A stretch of DNA of 33,083 nt, from the NCBI GenBank assembly GCA_946491735.1, contig CAMLYK010000007.1, positions 1 to 33,083 on the forward strand, given 5' to 3'. The number at the start of each line of letters is the position of its first letter. Position 1 is the first letter of the stretch. Positions 28,502 through 33,083 of the stretch are shown here, piece by piece. Below the pieces are notes generated by a model. That model did not search any database, was not told where the DNA came from, and worked only from the letters and a program-made list of their open reading frames with translations. A program made the translations under genes and the position numbers. This DNA comes from an uncultured Clostridia bacterium. Its GTDB lineage: Bacteria; Bacillota; Clostridia; Christensenellales; UBA1242.

Positions 28502-28507
28502 ATCAAT

Positions 28508-28536
28508 ATAATATCAAATAAAAATATTTATATCAA
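28508..28536 (-). promoter_or_regulatory. Sigma-A-type promoter of zinc-ribbon gene, placed for a leaderless transcript
   Basis: Minus strand TTGATA (28536-28531), 17-bp spacer, TATTAT (28513-28508), 6 nt to ATG at 28501; no SD. Confidence 0.6.
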
Positions 28537-28626
28537 ATAAATTTCATATTTTTTTAATTTTATCAATAATTTTATATTTTTTTTATCTAATTATTGCAAA
28601 AATTAAAATAAAAATATTAAGATAAT

Positions 28627-28654
28627 AAAAAAGAATTAGAAAAATCTAATTCTT
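28627..28654 (-). terminator. Rho-independent terminator of asnS
   Basis: Minus strand AAGAATTAGA-TTTT-TCTAATTCTTTTTT. Confidence 0.8.
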
Positions 28655-28677
28655 AAATGTTTTTTATATAATTTAAA

Positions 28678-30060
28678 TTAATATTCACAATTATTCGGTG
28701 TACGTGGGAACAAAATGACATCACGAATATTGGTAATGCCTGTAATATACATCAAAATTCTTTCAAATCCAAGTCCAAATCCGCTATGTTGAACAGAACC
28801 GAATTTTCTAAGATTCATATACCACCAATAATCTTCTTCTTTCAGATTTTTTTCCTGCATGATTGCCTTTAACTTATTATAGTCAGTTTCCCTTTCACTT
28901 CCTCCAGTAACTTCACCAATTCCTGGGAATAGCAAATCACATCCTCGCACAGTTTTGTTATCCTCATTGATTTTCATATAAAAAGCTTTGATATCTTTTG
29001 GATAATCTGTGACAAACACTGGACGTTTGAATATGGTTTCAGATAAATATCTTTCATGTTCTGTTTGAATATCTGCTCCCCACTCAACAGGATATGCAAA
29101 ATTTTTGTTATTTTTCTTGAGAATCTCTATCGCTTCGGTATAAGTGATATGTGCGAAATCATTCTCTATAACATTATTCAATCTATTGAACAAATCTTTA
29201 TCTACAAAATTGTTGAAGAATGCCATTTCATCAGGACATTTTTTCATAATACCAGATATGATATATTTCATCATTTCTTCTTCTAATTCCATTAATCCGT
29301 TTAGATCCATAAAAGATACTTCTGGTTCCAAGTGCCAGAATTCATTTAAATGCCTATTTGTGTTGCTATTTTCCGCTCTGAAAGTTGGGCCAAAGGTATA
29401 AATTTTTCCAAATGCAGCAGCACACGCTTCACCTTCCAATTGCCCGGTTGGTGTTAGATATGTTTTTTTGCCAAACAATTCATCTTTAGGGTCAAACTTT
29501 TTCTCTTCATCATAAATGTCTTGCGTGGTCACTCTAAATAGTTCACTTCCACCTTCACAATCTGATGAAGTGATTATTGGAGTGTGAACGTAAACAAATC
29601 CCTTTTTATTGAAAAATTCGTGTAGCAAAAATGACAATTCACTTCTCACTCTAAATACTGCATTGAACAGATTTGTTCTTGGTCTTAAATATGCAATTTC
29701 TCTCAAAAATTCAAGAGAATGTTTTTTCTTCTGGAGAGGATATTCGCTATCTGTAGCACTGATGACAGTAATCTCACTTGCTTTCATTTCAAAAGGTTGC
29801 TTGTTCTCTGGTGTTAGAACTATTTTGCCCTTACACATAACAGCAGAACCAGTATTCAATTTTTCAATTATATCAAAATTAGGCAAATCTTCCTTTGTAA
29901 ATACAACTTGCAAGCCTTTAAAAGATGTTCCATCATTGACATCCAAAAATCCAAAATTTCCATTTCCTCTACAACTTTTCACCCAACCGGCAATGATAAT
30001 TTCTTTATCTTTGTATTCGTCTATATCCTTATGCAAAAATGCAATATCTGTTTTCTTCAT
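28678..30060 (-). CDS. asnS: asparaginyl-tRNA synthetase
   Basis: OB fold IIIAGWVKSCRGNGNFGFLDVNDGT, TPTGQLEGEACAAAFGKIYTFGPTFRAENSNT, GFGLGFERILMYITGITNIRDVILFPRTP. Confidence 0.97.
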   Translation of the reverse strand: MKKTDIAFLHKDIDEYKDKEIIIAGWVKSCRGNGNFGFLDVNDGTSFKGLQVVFTKEDLPNFDIIEKLNTGSAVMCKGKIVLTPENKQPFEMKASEITVISATDSEYPLQKKKHSLEFLREIAYLRPRTNLFNAVFRVRSELSFLLHEFFNKKGFVYVHTPIITSSDCEGGSELFRVTTQDIYDEEKKFDPKDELFGKKTYLTPTGQLEGEACAAAFGKIYTFGPTFRAENSNTNRHLNEFWHLEPEVSFMDLNGLMELEEEMMKYIISGIMKKCPDEMAFFNNFVDKDLFNRLNNVIENDFAHITYTEAIEILKKNNKNFAYPVEWGADIQTEHERYLSETIFKRPVFVTDYPKDIKAFYMKINEDNKTVRGCDLLFPGIGEVTGGSERETDYNKLKAIMQEKNLKEEDYWWYMNLRKFGSVQHSGFGLGFERILMYITGITNIRDVILFPRTPNNCEY

Positions 30061-30095
30061 ATATACTCCTAAAATTCAAATAAATTCAAATAAAA

Positions 30096-31373
30096 TTATG
30101 GTGTCAATCTGTCTGGACCTCTGAACAAGAACATGCTGTCTTTAATAGTTGGAATATTTAACAAAAGCATAGTCAATCTGTCGATTCCAATCGCAAAGCC
30201 ACCATGTGGAGGAATTCCGTATTTAAAGAATTCCAAATAAAATTTGACATCCTCGCCCAAACCCTTTTCTTCTGCATTCTTTTTGATCTCTTCGTATCTA
30301 TGCTCTCTTTGTGCTCCAGATGTTATCTCAATGCCCTTCCATATTAGGTCATATCCTTGTAAAATTCCATTTTTTCTCATATGATAAAATGCTCTTTTGT
30401 CAGGTGGATAATCTGTAACAAATAGATATTCGTGATTGAATTTATCTTTAGCAAGTTTTTCACATAATCTTTCTGCTTCAGTGGTCAAATCAGTTTTTTC
30501 ACTTTCAGGCACTGTAAAATTATATCTTTTCTCAAGTTCGTCATAAATGTCTAACAGTTTCATTTGAGGGAATGGCAATGTTGGCACATTGATTTCAACA
30601 CCAAAGACTTCTTTTATTTTTTCTCCATATTTTTCTTTTGTCTTTTTTAATGCATAAGTGAGCATTTCAGCCTCTAGATTCATAACATCCTGGAACGAAT
30701 CAATATAAGAAAACTCCACATCAAAGCTAGTGAATTCAGTGGCATGTTTTTTCGTATGTGATTTTTCTGCTCTAAAACAAGGAGCAACCTCAAATATCCT
30801 TTCAAATCCGCTCGCCATAGCCATTTGTTTATAAAATTGTGGACTTTGAGCGAGATACGCTTTTCTATCAAAATATTTTACTTCAAACACATCTGACCCA
30901 CTTTCGCTGGCTGTGGCAATCAATTTTGGTGTATGAATCTCAATGAAATCATTATTCAATAAATATTCACGCATTGAATTCGTCATCATAGTTTGGACTT
31001 GAAACATTAATTGATTTTTTTCTTGCCTTAAGTCGATCCAACGATAATCCATACGCTGATCAATTGAACTATCATCACTGATAGGCAATGCCTCTGCTCT
31101 AGAGGTTATCTCAACAGAATCAGGAATGACTTCTATGCCATTTAGTTTGACATATTCGTTCGCAACTGCTGTACCAGTTACTTTCACAGTGCTTTCTAGT
31201 GTAGCATGTGAAAAAATTTCAGCAATTTCAGATTTTTCAGATTTTATGACAGTTATTTGAATTTTTCCTGACAAATCACGGATGACAACAAATTGCATAT
31301 TTTTTTTATCTCTAAGATTTTCTATAAATCCTTGGAACTCTACTTTGCCGGGCTTAATTTCTGCTATTTTCAT
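30096..31373 (-). CDS. aspS: aspartyl-tRNA synthetase, short archaeal/eukaryotic-type (no GAD-type insertion)
   Basis: AQSPQFYKQMAMASGFERIFEVAPCFRAEKSHTKKHATEFTSFDVE, GGFAIGIDRLTMLLLNIPTIKDSMFLFRGPDRLTP; about 426 aa; start set at MKIAEIKPG after GGAG SD. Confidence 0.93.
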   Translation of the reverse strand: MKIAEIKPGKVEFQGFIENLRDKKNMQFVVIRDLSGKIQITVIKSEKSEIAEIFSHATLESTVKVTGTAVANEYVKLNGIEVIPDSVEITSRAEALPISDDSSIDQRMDYRWIDLRQEKNQLMFQVQTMMTNSMREYLLNNDFIEIHTPKLIATASESGSDVFEVKYFDRKAYLAQSPQFYKQMAMASGFERIFEVAPCFRAEKSHTKKHATEFTSFDVEFSYIDSFQDVMNLEAEMLTYALKKTKEKYGEKIKEVFGVEINVPTLPFPQMKLLDIYDELEKRYNFTVPESEKTDLTTEAERLCEKLAKDKFNHEYLFVTDYPPDKRAFYHMRKNGILQGYDLIWKGIEITSGAQREHRYEEIKKNAEEKGLGEDVKFYLEFFKYGIPPHGGFAIGIDRLTMLLLNIPTIKDSMFLFRGPDRLTP

Positions 31374-31488
31374 ATATATCTCCAAATTACGTATATAATT
31401 ATAGCATAGATTTATTTTTATGTAAAGAAATCTAAATTTACTTATCAAATGAAATTAAAACAATTATTATATTTTTAAAACTGACAAA

Positions 31489-31536
31489 AATAAAGAGGTC
31501 GTTTTAGATGACAGAATAAGGCACAACCTCTTTATT
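31489..31536. terminator. Inverted repeat with 11-bp arms and 26-nt loop; possible TetR-operon terminator
   Basis: aataaagaggt...acctctttatt; minus-strand 3' arm followed by TTTTG. Confidence 0.5.
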
Positions 31537-31694
31537 ATGCTAAAAAGCACGTTATTATTTTATAATATAACAATTCAAAATAAAATTAAAATTTTTATTA
31601 ATTTGCTATTTTTTTCATTATAAATTATGACTAAATTAAATTTTTGTCGAATTTTATGGTAGAGTTTTTATTTTATATTATGAATTTTTTAATA

Positions 31695-32276
31695 CTAATC
31701 AATATTTTTTTTGATACATTCAGATAGTATGTCAATGATCTCTTCAATGTCATCTACACAATTTAATTTTACCCATTTCATAATTACAGAAACAACGCCA
31801 TTTGTAAAAAATTCAAATATGTATATTTTTTTATTTTTAGGAATATCAAATTTATTTAAAATTGGTTCAAACACTTCTCTATACATTTTTTGAAAAGTTT
31901 TATCAACATTGAATAAATCCGGCTTTTTATTGATCAGTTGGAATGCCCTTTTATTTTCTTTTACAAACAATAGATAAGGTCTTAAATATTCTGGCGTTAT
32001 TAATATTAGATCACTTAAATTTGCATCTTTAATTTTTGATACAATAGTATTGTTATCAAACGATTGCATAAAATCTTTATTGAGCATTTCAATTGTTTCT
32101 GCAAGCAGATCATATATGTTTTCATAATGAAGATAAAATGTTGAACGATTGACACCCGCTTTGTTGCAAATTTCTTTTATTGTGATATATTCTATATCTT
32201 TTTTCTCCAACAAAATAAGGAGAGCTTCATCCATCAAACGTGCAGTATTAAAGTATTTACTTTCCGCTTTGTTCAT
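31695..32276 (-). CDS. TetR/AcrR-family transcriptional regulator
   Basis: HTH ITIKEICNKAGVNRSTFYLHYENIYDLLAETI; SD AAAGGAG. Confidence 0.92.
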   Translation of the reverse strand: MNKAESKYFNTARLMDEALLILLEKKDIEYITIKEICNKAGVNRSTFYLHYENIYDLLAETIEMLNKDFMQSFDNNTIVSKIKDANLSDLILITPEYLRPYLLFVKENKRAFQLINKKPDLFNVDKTFQKMYREVFEPILNKFDIPKNKKIYIFEFFTNGVVSVIMKWVKLNCVDDIEEIIDILSECIKKNID

Positions 32277-32293
32277 AAAACTCTCCTTTAATT

Positions 32294-32650
32294 TTATTCA
32301 GCTTCATTGCTGATTTCATTTGCTAAATTGATGATATCCTGGGCATATTTATTTTTGCTGTTAGTCAAAATCTTTTTATAGATAGGATAATTTACGCTCA
32401 TTCCTACTATGCCTATTACACCAATAATGCTACCAACAATTTGCCATACAAGTCCTGTTGCAATGATTTCCATAGCTAAGCACATTCCAATTCCTAATAT
32501 CAATGTAAATGCAATACCAAATGTATAAGCAAATACATTTGATGGGGTCTTAGCTTTCTTGTCTAATTTTTTAAGAGCCTTAACTTTAGAAGTATCTTTT
32601 GTTGCATATTCGTTAGCAATCTGTTCTGCATAAAATTTATCTGTGTTCAT
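32294..32650 (-). CDS. small membrane protein, upstream in operon with TetR regulator
   Basis: Two or more hydrophobic helices (VFAYTFGIAFTLILGIGMCLAMEIIATGLVWQIVGSIIGVIGIVG); start at MNTDKF after GGAGG SD. Confidence 0.75.
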   Translation of the reverse strand: MNTDKFYAEQIANEYATKDTSKVKALKKLDKKAKTPSNVFAYTFGIAFTLILGIGMCLAMEIIATGLVWQIVGSIIGVIGIVGMSVNYPIYKKILTNSKNKYAQDIINLANEISNEAE

Positions 32651-32796
32651 ACTTGCCTCCTTACACACGCTTATTATAGCATGAGAAAAGCAATAGTTAG
32701 ACAACACAAAGATAAATTTTTGTTGATTTAAAGCAGTGAAAACAAATTATTTAATAAATTTTATAAAAAAAAATTGATAATTTGAATTATCAATTT

Positions 32797-32881
32797 TGGT
32801 GGGAAGAGGTGGATTCGAACCACCGAAGACGAAGTCGACGGATTTACAGTCCGTTGCATTTGGCCGCTCTGCAATCTTCCC
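32797..32881 (-). tRNA. tRNA-Tyr (GTA), long variable arm, 3' CCA encoded
   Basis: GGGAAGA...ACGGA-CTGTAAA-TCCGT...TCTTCCC-A-CCA. Confidence 0.97.
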
Positions 32882-32883
32882 AA

Positions 32884-32958
32884 TGGAGCTAGTGAAGGGA
32901 ATCGAACCCCCAACCTGCTGATTACAAGTCAGCTGCTCTACCGTTGAGCCACACTAGC
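32884..32958 (-). tRNA. tRNA-Thr (TGT), 3' CCA encoded
   Basis: GCTAGTG...GCTGA-CTTGTAA-TCAGC...CACTAGC-T-CCA. Confidence 0.97.
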
Positions 32959-32969
32959 ATATTAAGGAC

Positions 32970-33026
32970 TGGTGCCTCGAACCGGAAGCAGAAAATCTTG
33001 CGATTGTTCTGGTTCCTCTCAAGCAC
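32970..33026 (-). other. tRNA-like hairpin with GCAA tetraloop and encoded CCA, sharing its 3' 18 nt with tRNA-Phe
   Basis: Minus strand GTGCTTGAGAGGAACCAGAACAATCGCAAGATTTTCTGCTTCCGGTTCGAGGCACCA. Confidence 0.6.
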
Positions 33027-33029
33027 TTT

Positions 33030-33083
33030 TGGTGCCTCGAACCGGAATCGAACCAGTGACACAAGGATTTTCAGTCCTTTGCT
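33030..33083 (-). tRNA. tRNA-Phe (GAA), 3' part only (5' half beyond window end)
   Basis: AAGGA-CTGAAAA-TCCTT, ACTGG-TTCGATT-CCGGT, TCGAGGC-A-CCA. Confidence 0.85.

Noticed and set aside
29609-30124. 171-aa plus-strand ORF opposite asnS/aspS
   Set aside because: Antisense to two conserved aaRS genes; no independent support.

Overview
AT-rich 33 kb chromosomal window from a spore-forming Clostridia-like Firmicute (taxonomy inferred from gene content only). Gene order: miaB-mutS-mutL-miaA-ynbB-like (+); serS with a T-box leader (-); a tyrosine recombinase, lexA, and a PadR-type regulator with an ABC ATPase and permease (+); then a mostly minus-strand block: rnhA, tRNA-Trp, rny, thiI, cysteine desulfurase, yunB, spoVAE/AD/AC, an Asn-rich lipoprotein (+), sigF-spoIIAB-spoIIAA, a zinc-ribbon membrane protein, asnS, a short archaeal-type aspS, TetR, a small membrane protein, and a tRNA-Tyr/Thr/Phe cluster cut by the window end. 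No CRISPR array, prophage or classical defence island was seen. Observations most worth follow-up: (1) a set of minus-strand genes (rnhA, cysteine desulfurase, zinc-ribbon gene) with no Shine-Dalgarno and a near-consensus sigma-A promoter placed so that transcription would start at or within about a base of the ATG, i.e. candidate leaderless mRNAs in a genome otherwise using strong SDs; (2) a 57-nt hairpin with a GCAA tetraloop between tRNA-Phe and tRNA-Thr whose 3' 18 nt, including CCA, are identical to the 3' end of tRNA-Phe; (3) an Asn-rich repeat-containing lipoprotein inserted between sigF and spoVA; (4) an 0.8 kb intergenic region with DnaA-box-like motifs and a 15-bp perfect inverted repeat; (5) a 17-bp inverted repeat flanking serS next to a tyrosine recombinase. 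All are sequence readings by eye and need computational or experimental confirmation.
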